Below are positions 1 through 7,715 of a DNA stretch of 64,000 nucleotides, piece after piece. Numbering within the stretch: position 1 is the stretch's first letter; every line of letters starts with the position of its first letter. The translations under genes and the position numbers were made by a program. Under the pieces are notes generated by a model. The model saw nothing but the letters and a program-made list of their open reading frames with translations, did not search any database and was not told the DNA's origin. This DNA comes from an uncultured Prevotellaceae bacterium (GTDB lineage: Bacteria > Bacteroidota > Bacteroidia > Bacteroidales > Muribaculaceae), in the NCBI GenBank assembly GCA_937916085.1, contig CALGGO010000004.1, positions 1 through 64,000 on the forward strand. Reading direction: 5' to 3'.

Positions 1-84
1 CATTCAATTTCACATTTATTAACCGTCAAATGCTTGTGCATTTCCTATAATACGGAAATAATAATTAAAAACTTCGTTTTTCAT

Positions 85-115
85 TTTGTTTTTCACTCGG
101 CTTGCATTAATTTTG
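85..115 (+). promoter_or_regulatory. Bacteroidetes-type promoter for the Yip1-like gene
   Basis: TTTG at 85-88 and TAATTTTG at 108-115 are separated by 19 bases, matching the Bacteroidetes -33/-7 arrangement. The sequence between and around the boxes (CACTCGGCTTGCA) resembles two other promoter-bearing repeats in this window, near 2080-2150 and 10215-10287. Because the -7 box lies downstream of an earlier in-frame ATG at 86, it rules that ATG out and supports translation from 143. Confidence 0.7.
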
Positions 116-142
116 CATTCTCAAAAGAAATATCGGCATCTA

Positions 143-688
143 ATGATAAGAAATTTTATAGTATTATTAATATCGCCCAAGGTGGGTTGGCAATACATCG
201 ACGACAAGTGTCACTCTGCCCAGAGAGTGCTTGGCGCATTATTTTATCCGTTATTGGCAATACTTGCCATATCAACGTTTGTGCCAATGATTTACGACAG
301 CGCCTCACACACTATCTCGTCGTCGCTGATGAAAGCCATCGTGGATTTCTCGAAGTATATGCTTTCCTACTATCTGTGTGTTTACCTCTTGTCGGGATTT
401 TATCCGCAGTTCACACGCAGCAGCCTGGCAATGTCGAAGCTGAGCAATTATGTCATTTACAACCTCTCGTTCTTGATTTTGCTGTCGATATTGATAAATG
501 TCCTTAATGGCGAGTTCTCGCCACTGTACTTCCTTGAACTCTATATGCCTTACATAGCTTACCGAGGCGTGGATTTCTTGTGTGTCGATAGCAAAAAATC
601 GGTGAAGTTTGTAATTATATCGTCGATTATGATGATTGCTTTCCCACACATTATAGGGTGGATATTGGGTTCATTAATAAACCGTTAA
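143..688 (+). CDS. Yip1-like integral membrane protein
   Basis: A 181-residue, very hydrophobic protein. About five membrane segments can be seen (roughly residues 30-50, 68-86, 102-120, 125-142 and 153-175). The N-terminal stretch LLISPKVGWQYID resembles the start of Bacteroidetes Yip1-domain proteins, where a short amphipathic segment ending in a W-x-x-I pattern precedes the membrane bundle. No catalytic motif is visible. The ATG at 143 was chosen because a promoter -7 box ends at 115, so the upstream in-frame ATG would lie outside the transcript. smpB follows after 20 bases in the same direction, so the two are probably cotranscribed. The family assignment rests on shape and the N-terminal motif only; the function is unknown. 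Confidence 0.6.
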   Translation: MIRNFIVLLISPKVGWQYIDDKCHSAQRVLGALFYPLLAILAISTFVPMIYDSASHTISSSLMKAIVDFSKYMLSYYLCVYLLSGFYPQFTRSSLAMSKLSNYVIYNLSFLILLSILINVLNGEFSPLYFLELYMPYIAYRGVDFLCVDSKKSVKFVIISSIMMIAFPHIIGWILGSLINR

Positions 689-708
689 ATCACCTCTTCT
701 AAATTATA

Positions 709-1164
709 ATGGCAACAACTGGCAACATAAATATAAAAAACCGCCGCGCCTCTTTCGACTATGAGATTATTGAGACGTTTACTGCTGGCATAGTGCTGAC
801 AGGCACCGAGATTAAATCAATCAGGCAAGGCAAAGCGGGCCTTACCGACACTTACTGCATGGTAGAGAATGGTGAGGTGTGGATGAAAGGAATGTATATC
901 GCCGAATACTCCTATGGCTCTTACAACAATCATGCCACGCATCGCGACCGCAAACTCCTCCTCACCCGCAAAGAAATCAACAAGATCGCCAAAGCGTGTG
1001 TGCTTCCCGGATATTCCATTGTCCCGTTGCGAGTGTTCATCAATGAGAATGGCTTTGCCAAGGTTGACATCGCCATAGCCCGCGGTAAGAAGCAGTATGA
1101 CAAACGCCAATCAATCAAAGCGCGTGAAGACAAGCGTTCGATGGATAGAATGATGAAACATTAA
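709..1164 (+). CDS. smpB: SsrA-binding protein SmpB
   Basis: SmpB binds tmRNA and brings it to stalled ribosomes for trans-translation. The 151-residue protein has the family hallmarks in order: N-terminal [20 protein letters not shown], the [19 protein letters not shown] strand-helix region, ERKLLL-type [13 protein letters not shown], and the basic tail [20 protein letters not shown] that enters the decoding site. Length matches the usual 150-160 residues. It lies 20 bases behind the Yip1-like gene and faces the PAP2 gene. The tmRNA gene ssrA itself is not in this window. Confidence 0.97.
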   Translation: MATTGNINIKNRRASFDYEIIETFTAGIVLTGTEIKSIRQGKAGLTDTYCMVENGEVWMKGMYIAEYSYGSYNNHATHRDRKLLLTRKEINKIAKACVLPGYSIVPLRVFINENGFAKVDIAIARGKKQYDKRQSIKAREDKRSMDRMMKH

Positions 1165-1248
1165 GAGCGCTTCGCGCAGGTTAGAGGTTAGAGGATCCCC
1201 GAGAAACGAGAAACGAGAAACGAGCAACGATAAACGAGAAACGAAATA
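1165..1248. repeat. intergenic word-repeat string between smpB and the PAP2 gene
   Basis: The spacer between these convergent genes consists almost entirely of repeat words. Directly after the smpB stop comes the dyad GCGC-TTC-GCGC (1167-1177), then two copies of GGTTAGA, then a run of five or six GAGAAACGA / CGATAAACGA units up to the opposing stop codon. This is the simplest example of the spacer grammar seen throughout the window. Confidence 0.8.
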
Positions 1249-2061
1249 TCAAAAGACCGCATATAGTGACACGCTAAGTGACTTATCCGCTACATTGTAG
1301 GCTGGAGTTATAGCAATAGTTGAGGTCTTATTGCTTTTGTTGTTGATTTTAAATAGATTACGCTCGAATGGCAGCAGCCAGCAACCAATTCGGGCGCTCA
1401 AGATGCCGATTCCTGCACCCATCAACACATCGTTAAACCAATGCCTGTTATTATACAGGCGTAGAAACGCAACAGCACTTGCAACGGCATAACCAGCTAT
1501 ACCATAGGCAGTTCCGTATTCTTGACGCAGGAGTTCGGCGCCAGTGAACGCCAAAGCCACATGGCCACTGGGGAAAGAGTGATTGTTGCTTAAATCGGGA
1601 CGTTGCTCCTCAATAATAAATTTAGAGCCATAGCCCATAATGAGCATGGCGGCATGAGAGGTCGCCGAGATAAGAAGCCTTTCCTTGAAATTGTGTTTAG
1701 ACTTCACGCCAACACTGCCAAGCACCAAATGAGATGCTGAGGGCAAAAACCGAATATAATCATCAATTTTACAAGTGTGACCGTCGCTTAAATCATTGAA
1801 AGCGTCATTCACCGAGCGGTTAAGGCTGTTCTCATAATCTATGGCTCCCACAAGACCCGAAACCATAAAAATTCCTGGCACAATTAGTTGCTTAGAATTA
1901 AAAACTTCACATAATGTGTCGGTCTCAGATGAAATATCTGATTCTCGTGGACTTATTTCTAACGAGTCAAGCTCACTGGTGGCACACAATGCTTGTAACG
2001 GAAGCATTGAAGCGAAGAGGGTGATAATTGAAAAAAGTATATATGTGTTTAGGCGTTGCAT
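1249..2061 (-). CDS. PAP2-family membrane phosphatase
   Basis: A 270-residue protein with a signal or first membrane segment (residues 5-26) and the three-part type 2 phosphatidic acid phosphatase signature: a K-x6-RP-like motif (KFIIEEQRPDL), PSGH (NHSFPSGHVALAF) and the third motif with its histidine (RLYNNRHWFNDVLMGAGIG). Such enzymes remove phosphate from lipid phosphates such as undecaprenyl pyrophosphate or phosphatidic acid at the outer face of the inner membrane. Substrate cannot be told from sequence. In the third motif the usual Ser-Arg is Leu-Arg, but the His and Asp remain. It is monocistronic and has its own promoter repeat upstream. Confidence 0.85.
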   Translation of the reverse strand: MQRLNTYILFSIITLFASMLPLQALCATSELDSLEISPRESDISSETDTLCEVFNSKQLIVPGIFMVSGLVGAIDYENSLNRSVNDAFNDLSDGHTCKIDDYIRFLPSASHLVLGSVGVKSKHNFKERLLISATSHAAMLIMGYGSKFIIEEQRPDLSNNHSFPSGHVALAFTGAELLRQEYGTAYGIAGYAVASAVAFLRLYNNRHWFNDVLMGAGIGILSARIGCWLLPFERNLFKINNKSNKTSTIAITPAYNVADKSLSVSLYAVF

Positions 2062-2076
2062 GACTCTGTATATTCT

Positions 2077-2149
2077 AATGCAAAATTAGTGCAAGTTGAG
2101 AGAAAAACCAAATTTATTTGAGTTTTTCCAAGGCGCAGCCTAATTTATC
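2077..2149 (-). promoter_or_regulatory. repeated promoter element driving the PAP2 gene
   Basis: Read on the minus strand, TTTG (2112-2109) is followed after 20 bases by TAATTTTG (2088-2081), a complete -33/-7 pair 20 bases upstream of the ATG. The block starts at GATAAATTAGGCTGCGC and includes CTCAAATAAATTTGG and CTCAACTTGCAC. The same block recurs almost unchanged at 10215-10287 and in part at about 54-120, so this promoter is carried on a dispersed repeat of about 73 bp. Confidence 0.7.
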
Positions 2150-2518
2150 TAAAAATAATTCTTTATTGACTTCTGACAAAATATTTTCAAAATAATTTAT
2201 TTTTTCATGTTGTCACAATATTCCTAATCTTAACCACTCTCGTTAAAATAAAGTAGTGGTTATTACTTTTTTAATATTGCCTCTTTTGTTTTATAATCAG
2301 TATTATGTTAAATAAACACACGTAAATATTATGTTTACTAAAATAAGGCACTCCCCTCACAGATTATATCAGAAAAAAGTGTTATTTTTGCATCATTGAA
2401 CAAAACAACGTATTTTGTACAAAAGAAATAACGAGTAAGCGAGATAATATCGAACAAGTAAACAAGGCAATGGTAATTTCTGGTCGTTTTATACAACTAC
2501 CCCCATGCAGCTAGGATC
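2150..2518. other. AT-rich gene-free leader upstream of the DAHP synthase gene
   Basis: No coding sequence or RNA gene was recognised here. A -7 box TATTTTTG lies at 2383-2390, but no good -33 box sits 19-21 bases ahead of it. If it is used, the transcript would carry a leader of more than 400 bases that includes the dispersed repeat at 2519-2700. Around 2460-2500 there is a word string (AACAAGGCAATGGTAATTTC, then TGGTCGTTT) of the kind found in other spacers. Confidence 0.4.
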
Positions 2519-2700
2519 GGCTTCGCCGAGAACCTTTAGCTCGAGGAGAGCATGAAGCCTTAGTCGCACGAAGTGCGGTTGGCGGTGGCGAAGCCATCAT
2601 GCTTGACTCAAATTATACAAAATTTTAAAATAAAATTATCCAAAATTTTTGTTAGATTTTTTGTTTCAATTTTGTTGAATTTCCACGCGAAGCGTGTTAA
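2519..2700 (+). repeat. dispersed ~180-bp repeat, copy A
   Basis: One of three copies; the others are at 25867-26050 and 56082-56332, both inverted relative to this one. The order is: dyad CGGC-TTC-GCCG, AACCTTTAGCTCGAGGAGAG, CATGAAGCC, dyad CGCAC-TTC-GTGCG, GGCGGTGGCGAAGCCATCATGC, TTGACTCAAAT, an A/T-rich centre of TTTTAAAATAAAA, and finally the dyad CACGC-GAA-GCGTG. Short open frames run through it but have no coding signature. Confidence 0.85.
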
Positions 2701-2814
2701 ATTAGTCCTCAATGCAATTATGTGCCTGTTGTTTCTCGTCGTTTTTGGTCGTTTAATTCCACATTTGCCACGTTAGTTCGTGCGCTCATCAGCTAAAATA
2801 AAAACAGCATAAAA

Positions 2815-3906
2815 ATGAAAGACAATCTTCTTAATAACATAACGCCATTACCATTTGTGATGAGCTGCGGCTCCACTCCATTTGTTATTGCCGGTCCTTG
2901 CAGTGCCGAGAGCTTGGAACAAACACTTGAAACAGCAAGAGCATTAAAATCTATTGGCATTACTGTTTTCCGTGCCGGATTATGGAAGCCCCGCACCCTA
3001 CCTGGCACCTTTGAGGGCGTTGGAGCTAAAGGTCTGGAATGGCTTAGGCTTGTAAAGCATGAAACGGGCATGACTGTTGCCACCGAGGTTGCAACACGCG
3101 AGCACGTTGAGGCAGCAATAGATGCAGGAATCGATGTGCTGTGGATTGGAGCTCGCACCTGCACTGACCCATTTGCCGTGCAAGAGATTGCCGATGCTCT
3201 TAATGGTCACAACGAGATTGCTGTGCTTGTGAAGAATCCCGTAACTCCTGATTTAGACCTTTGGATTGGTGCCCTGCAACGCATCGCAAATGCAGGAGTC
3301 ACAATGATTGGAGCCATTTTAAGAGGATTCAGTCACTACGGCAACAACTATTATCGTAATGTGCCTGAGTGGCAGGTGGCAATCGAACTGAATCGTCGCT
3401 ATCCACATCTGCCTATCTTCTGCGACCCCTCTCACATGGGCGGGAAACGCAATCTCATCGCTCCCCTATCCCAGCAAGCTATTGACATGGGATTTGACGG
3501 ACTGTTCATTGAATCGCATTGCAGCCCCGACGAGGCATTGAGCGATAAAGACCAGCAAATATCTCCTCAGGAGCTCAAAAATATAGTTAATTCGTTGATT
3601 ATAAGGGAGAAAAATCTATCAACAGAAACTCTTGAGGTGCTCAGGCAACATATTGATGCCTGTGATAACGAATTACTCAACATTCTGAGCAAGAGAATTG
3701 AAGTGTGCCGAATGATTGGCACATACAAGAAGGAGAATGGTATGCAGGTGGTGCAAACCAACAGATATGACACCATACTTCAGAAATGTCTCAATCAAGC
3801 TGACGATTTAGGGCTCAGTCGTGAGTTCTTAAAAACTATCATGAGTGCCATTCATCAAGAATCAGTGAGACAACAAATCGAGATAATGAATGACAATGCG
3901 GTTTGA
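2815..3906 (+). CDS. bifunctional DAHP synthase / chorismate mutase
   Basis: Catalyses the first committed step of aromatic amino acid synthesis (phosphoenolpyruvate plus erythrose 4-phosphate to DAHP) and the later chorismate-to-prephenate step. Residues 1-260 form a type I-beta DAHP synthase TIM barrel with FVIAGPCSAES, AGLWKPRTLPGTFEGVG, the metal-site DPSHMGGKR and FIESHCSPDEALSDKDQQ. Residues 270-355 form an AroQ-type chorismate mutase helix bundle (LRQHIDACDNELLNILSKRIEVCRMIG..KKENGM). The 363-residue fusion is usual in Bacteroidales, where the mutase domain probably also serves allosteric control. It stands alone here between two repeat-rich spacers. Confidence 0.95.
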   Translation: MKDNLLNNITPLPFVMSCGSTPFVIAGPCSAESLEQTLETARALKSIGITVFRAGLWKPRTLPGTFEGVGAKGLEWLRLVKHETGMTVATEVATREHVEAAIDAGIDVLWIGARTCTDPFAVQEIADALNGHNEIAVLVKNPVTPDLDLWIGALQRIANAGVTMIGAILRGFSHYGNNYYRNVPEWQVAIELNRRYPHLPIFCDPSHMGGKRNLIAPLSQQAIDMGFDGLFIESHCSPDEALSDKDQQISPQELKNIVNSLIIREKNLSTETLEVLRQHIDACDNELLNILSKRIEVCRMIGTYKKENGMQVVQTNRYDTILQKCLNQADDLGLSREFLKTIMSAIHQESVRQQIEIMNDNAV

Positions 3907-4024
3907 GCAGTTTAGAGCTGACAAGCTGACAAGCTGACAAAAGGATAAGAGAACAAGAAGACAAGAGAACAAGAGAACAAGAAAACAAGAGAACAAGAGA
4001 ACAAGAGAACAAGAGAACAAGAGG
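3907..4024 (+). repeat. word string and AAGAGAAC/AAGAAGAC simple-sequence tract
   Basis: The spacer begins right after the stop codon with AGTTTAGA and three GCTGACAA units. From about 3943 it becomes a tract of AAGAGAAC and AAGAAGAC octamers, about ten units with small variations. Purines lie almost exclusively on the plus strand. The tract runs directly into the 53-bp core at 4025. The same tract-plus-core pair occurs at 31928-32088 and 34724-34922. Confidence 0.85.
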
Positions 4025-4077
4025 TCAAGCCTAGGTGATGTTGGTGTAGTGCGCCACACCGTGGCGTTCGCTTGTCT
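4025..4077 (+). repeat. 53-bp core repeat, copy 1
   Basis: This block begins TCAAGCCTAGGTGATGTTGG and contains TGTAGTGCGCC and GCGTTCGCTTGTCT. Copies 2 (31928-31980) and 3 (about 34724-34776) lie on the other strand and differ at only a few positions. In each case one side is the AAGAGAAC tract and the other is CGATAAACGA words followed by the next gene. In this copy the centre can fold as CGCCAC-ACC-GTGGCG. Confidence 0.85.
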
Positions 4078-4180
4078 GCTATAAACGATAAACGAACAAT
4101 GATTATTCGGTATTTTTAAGCTGTTTTTGTGGCATAGGTGGCTTAAAAGACAGTTTTTATGTTAATTTTTACATATAGTT

Positions 4181-4211
4181 TTTGCTATATCGCCGTTTTT
4201 TCGCAACTTTG
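4181..4211 (+). promoter_or_regulatory. promoter of the lipid A operon
   Basis: TTTG at 4181-4184 and CAACTTTG at 4204-4211 are 19 bases apart, and the -7 box ends 40 bases before the lpxD start codon. The first base of the -7 box deviates from TAnnTTTG (CA instead of TA). It is the only promoter candidate ahead of the tightly packed lpxD-lpxC-lpxA genes. Confidence 0.6.
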
Positions 4212-4251
4212 CAGGTTAATTTCAAGATAATAATATTTTTAGATAATAATT

Positions 4252-5292
4252 ATGAGAATATCAGTTGAGCAATTAGCGTCGATTGTCAACGGAACCGTTG
4301 AGGGAGATGCTAAAGCTTATATCGAGAATTACTCTAAGATTGAAGAAGCTACAGATGGTTGCCTGACATTCTTGGCAAACCCCAAATACACACATTATAT
4401 CTATTCAACCAAAGCCACCGCCGTACTTGTACGCAAGGATTTCAAACCCGAGCATGAGTTATCGACCACGCTAATCAGGGTTGATGACCCTTACGAGACA
4501 TTGGCCATGCTCCTCAACATGGTGAGCAGCCAAGAGCCTGTAAAGAAAGGCCTTGAGCAGCCTTGCCACATCGCCCCGGGCGTGAATGTTCCTGATGACG
4601 CTTATGTGGGCGCCTTTGCCTACATTGGCCGCAATGTCACTATTGGGAAGAATGTGAAAATTTATCCGCAAGTGTATGTTGGCGATGATGTTACCATTGG
4701 CGATGATGTGATACTATATCCTGGCGTTAAGGTTTATCACGGCTGCAAGATTGGCAACAGATGCATCGTGCAGTCGGGTGCAGTGATAGGAGCCGACGGA
4801 TTTGGCTTCGCGCCTAAGGAGGATGGCACCTACGAGAAAATCGCACAGATTGGAATTGTGATCCTTGAAGATGATGTGGAAATAGGTGCTAACACCACCA
4901 TCGACCGAGCCACAATGGGGGCAACGATAGTGAAAAGGGGCACCAAGCTTGACAATCTCATCCAAGTCGCTCACAATGTGGAGATTGGCGAGAACACCGT
5001 TATGGCAGCACAAGTGGGAGTTGCTGGATCTACCAAGATTGGCAAGAACAACATGGTGGGAGGTCAAGTGGGCTTTGCAGGACACATCACTGTGGGTGAC
5101 AATAATGGCATTGGCGCTCAATCGGGCATTCCCAACAACCTTGGCAGCAATCTACGAGTGATAGGCTCACCTGCAATCAACGCTCTTGATTTCGCAAGAA
5201 ACCAAGTCTATATCAAACGTGTCCCACAAATGGCACAAGACATCAAGCAACTGAAACAATTAATTGACGAACTGAAAAAAGAACAACAATAA
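4252..5292 (+). CDS. lpxD: UDP-3-O-acylglucosamine N-acyltransferase LpxD
   Basis: Adds the N-linked 3-hydroxyacyl chain from acyl carrier protein in the third step of lipid A synthesis. The 346-residue protein has the LpxD layout: a uridine-binding N-terminal domain (residues 1-100, with [24 protein letters not shown]) and a left-handed beta-helix of hexapeptide repeats (about 105-310). The helix includes [18 protein letters not shown] and the catalytic-histidine segment [20 protein letters not shown]. The C-terminal helix (320-346) is ACP-binding in the family. It is the first gene of a three-gene operon with only 12 bases to lpxC. Confidence 0.96.
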   Translation: MRISVEQLASIVNGTVEGDAKAYIENYSKIEEATDGCLTFLANPKYTHYIYSTKATAVLVRKDFKPEHELSTTLIRVDDPYETLAMLLNMVSSQEPVKKGLEQPCHIAPGVNVPDDAYVGAFAYIGRNVTIGKNVKIYPQVYVGDDVTIGDDVILYPGVKVYHGCKIGNRCIVQSGAVIGADGFGFAPKEDGTYEKIAQIGIVILEDDVEIGANTTIDRATMGATIVKRGTKLDNLIQVAHNVEIGENTVMAAQVGVAGSTKIGKNNMVGGQVGFAGHITVGDNNGIGAQSGIPNNLGSNLRVIGSPAINALDFARNQVYIKRVPQMAQDIKQLKQLIDELKKEQQ

Positions 5293-5304
5293 CACATTTC
5301 TATA

Positions 5305-6696
5305 ATGAAACAACTCACTCTCAATGCCGATTTCTCGGTCAGCGGAAAAGGACTTCACACTGGTGTGCAGGTTGAGGCGACTTTCAAGCCCGCTCCAGAG
5401 AACACGGGATACATCTTCAAGAGAATTGACCTTGAAGGAAGTCCAATTATCGAGGCTCTTGCCGAGAATGTGGTGGCTACCAACAGGGGAACTGTTATTG
5501 CCTGCCGTACCGATAAAGACATCAGAATAGCCACTATCGAGCACGCAATGGCGGCACTTTATGCTGCGGGTATCGACAACTGCATAATCGAGGTTAATGG
5601 TCCCGAGCTTCCCATCCTTGATGGCAGCGCAATAGAATATAGCACCAAGATTGAAGAAGCAGGCTTAGTTGAACAAAATGCCGATAAAGAGTATTATGTT
5701 GTGAAACAACGCATCAAAGTGGTTGACGAGAATACTGGCGCAGCCCTTATTGTGCTGCCCGATGAGGACTTCTCTATCGACACTATGGTTGAATATAACT
5801 CAACTGTTCTTAACAACCAGTTTGCTTCTCTCACCTCGATGAGCAATTTCAAAGATGAGATAGCTGGAAGCCGCACTTTCGTTTTCGTGAGAGAAATTAT
5901 GCCTCTCGTGCAGAACAATCTCATCAAAGGCGGCGACCTAGACAATGCCATTGTCATCTACGACGTGGAAATGCCGCAAGAAGAACTTGACAAGATTGCC
6001 GACCTAGTGGGAGTTGATCGCACTAATGCCAACAAGCTTGGCTATATCAACCACAAACCTCTCACCCACCCCAATGAGCCTGCTCGCCACAAGCTCCTGG
6101 ATGTGCTGGGTGACTTGGCACTGATTGGCCGACCTTTGAAAGGCCGTATCATAGCAACCCGTCCTGGTCACACCATCAACACCAAGCTTGCAAACCAAAT
6201 TCGTAAGGAGCTGAGATACCAGAATGTGCAGGCGCCACTTTATGACCCTAACAAGCCTGCGGTGATGGATATCAACAAGATTAGAGAGCTGTTGCCGCAC
6301 CGCTATCCCATGCAGCTTGTTGACAAGGTGATAGAGGTCGGCGAGAACTATATTGTTGGCGTAAAGAATGTAACCAGCAACGAGCCTTTCTTCCTGGGGC
6401 ATTTCCCTCAAGAGCCTGTCATGCCTGGAGTGCTTCAAATCGAGGCGATGGCGCAAGTGGGCGGCCTGCTGGTGCTTAGCGGCGTTGACGAGCCAGAACG
6501 CTATTCCACCTATTTCATGAAGATTGACAATGTGAAATTCCGCCAAAAGGTTGTTCCTGGCGACACCCTCATTTTCCACATCTCATTTATGACCCCGCTG
6601 CGCCGTGGCTGTGCCGTCATGAAGGGCTATGCCTTTGTGGGCGAGAAGATTGTGAGCGAAGTAGAGTTTATGGCTCAAATTGTAAAGAACAAATAA
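5305..6696 (+). CDS. lpxC: bifunctional LpxC deacetylase / FabZ dehydratase
   Basis: Residues 1-305 are the zinc-dependent UDP-3-O-acyl-N-acetylglucosamine deacetylase, the committed step of lipid A synthesis. It has GKGLHTG, IEHAMAALYAAGIDN with the first zinc histidine, ELPILDGSA, and the HKLLDVLGDLALIG segment with the remaining zinc site. Residues 318-463 are the 3-hydroxyacyl-ACP dehydratase FabZ, with LLPHRYPMQLVDKV, the catalytic H of GHFPQEPVMPGVLQIEAMAQ and PGDTLIFH. This fusion is characteristic of Bacteroidetes and balances lipid A against fatty acid synthesis. lpxD and lpxA each lie 12 bases away, so the three genes are surely cotranscribed. Confidence 0.97.
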   Translation: MKQLTLNADFSVSGKGLHTGVQVEATFKPAPENTGYIFKRIDLEGSPIIEALAENVVATNRGTVIACRTDKDIRIATIEHAMAALYAAGIDNCIIEVNGPELPILDGSAIEYSTKIEEAGLVEQNADKEYYVVKQRIKVVDENTGAALIVLPDEDFSIDTMVEYNSTVLNNQFASLTSMSNFKDEIAGSRTFVFVREIMPLVQNNLIKGGDLDNAIVIYDVEMPQEELDKIADLVGVDRTNANKLGYINHKPLTHPNEPARHKLLDVLGDLALIGRPLKGRIIATRPGHTINTKLANQIRKELRYQNVQAPLYDPNKPAVMDINKIRELLPHRYPMQLVDKVIEVGENYIVGVKNVTSNEPFFLGHFPQEPVMPGVLQIEAMAQVGGLLVLSGVDEPERYSTYFMKIDNVKFRQKVVPGDTLIFHISFMTPLRRGCAVMKGYAFVGEKIVSEVEFMAQIVKNK

Positions 6697-6708
6697 AATA
6701 CTATTATA

Positions 6709-7488
6709 ATGAACATTTCACCTCTAGCGTATGTTAGTGAAAACGCATTGATAGGAAAAGATGTGACAATAGGTCCTTTTGTCACTATCGACGAGAACGT
6801 AGTGATTGGCGACGGCACGATCATCGACAGCAACGCTGTGATACACTCTGGTGCAAGAATTGGCAACAACTGTCACATTCACTCGGGAGCCGTAATAAGT
6901 GATATTCCTCAAGACCTAAAGTTTAAGGGTGAAGACAGTGTGGCAATAATTGGCGACAACACCAGCATCCGCGAGTTTGTCACTATTCATCGTGGCACTG
7001 CGTCGAAGGGCAAGACTGTGATTGGCGACAACTGCCTTGTCATGGCTTACTGCCATGTGGCTCACGACTGCGAACTTGGCAATAACGTGATAATGTCCAA
7101 TCAGGTGCAGCTTGCCGGAGAGGTGGTAGTTGGCGACTATGCTGTGCTGGGTGGTGGAGCGTTGGTGCATCAGTTCACACGCATCGGCGGTCACGTGATG
7201 CTGCAAGGGGGCTCACTGGTTAATAAGGACCTGCCGCCTTATATTATGGCAGGCCGCTACCCTATCTCCTATGAGGGTGTCAATTCGGTGGGTCTTCACA
7301 GGCGCGGCTTCTCCGAGGACCAGATCAACAAAATTCAGCAGGTTTATCGCGTTCTCTATCTCTCACGATTGAACAACAGCGAGGCTCTCGCCAAAGTTAT
7401 TGCCGAAGTGCCGCAATCGCCTGAACGCGACGAGATTGTCAACTTCGTGAAAGCCTCAAAACGCGGCATTGTGAGAATGGGAATTTAA
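6709..7488 (+). CDS. lpxA: UDP-N-acetylglucosamine acyltransferase LpxA
   Basis: Performs the first acylation of lipid A synthesis, transferring a 3-hydroxyacyl chain to the 3-OH of UDP-GlcNAc. The 259-residue length is typical. Residues 1-190 are hexapeptide repeats of a left-handed beta-helix. They include GAVISDIPQDLKFKGEDS, NTSIREFVTIHRGTASKG, and the catalytic histidine region LVMAYCHVAHDCELGNNVIM. The C-terminal helical domain contains VGLHRRGFSEDQINKIQQVYR, a strong LpxA signature. It is the last gene of the operon; a repeat-rich spacer separates it from the convergent TPR gene. Confidence 0.97.
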   Translation: MNISPLAYVSENALIGKDVTIGPFVTIDENVVIGDGTIIDSNAVIHSGARIGNNCHIHSGAVISDIPQDLKFKGEDSVAIIGDNTSIREFVTIHRGTASKGKTVIGDNCLVMAYCHVAHDCELGNNVIMSNQVQLAGEVVVGDYAVLGGGALVHQFTRIGGHVMLQGGSLVNKDLPPYIMAGRYPISYEGVNSVGLHRRGFSEDQINKIQQVYRVLYLSRLNNSEALAKVIAEVPQSPERDEIVNFVKASKRGIVRMGI

Positions 7489-7715
7489 ACCCAATAAGCT
7501 GACAAGCTAACGAGCAAACGAGCTAACGAGCTTAAAGACTATTAAGGACAATAGTTATTAATAATTTTTTATTAAGGACAATTGCCACCGCAGTTAATTG
7601 TCGGTAATGAACAGTATCTAACGTGGGCAATGTCTTGTCCTTAATTGTCTTACTACCATTGTCTTGTTAGCTTGTTTGCTTGTCAGCTTGTCAGCTCTTT
7701 GTCCTTAATTATTTT
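7489..7715. repeat. convergent spacer with two inverted word strings
   Basis: After the lpxA stop codon there is a string of GCTGACAAGC / GCTAACGAGC units (7498-7530). Before the opposing TPR stop there is the complementary string, GTCTTGTTAGC... to ...GTCAGC (7661-7695). The two form an imperfect inverted repeat of about 33 bp with a loop of roughly 130 bases. The loop holds three ATTAAGGACAAT words. It could act as a bidirectional terminator, although no classical stem with a T-run is present. Confidence 0.65.

Noticed and set aside
2519..2700. Insertion sequence or integron attC site for the 180-bp repeat
   Set aside because: No transposase or integrase frame, no long terminal inverted repeats and no attC core sites; best described as a non-coding dispersed repeat.
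3943..4024. CRISPR-like array
   Set aside because: Units of 8-16 bases follow each other without unique spacers, and no cas genes are nearby.
3862..4059. Open frames within the AAGAGAAC tracts (also 34743-34956) that translate to repeated LLFSCLLVL
   Set aside because: They arise from the simple-sequence repeat; composition is that of the repeat, with no start signals.
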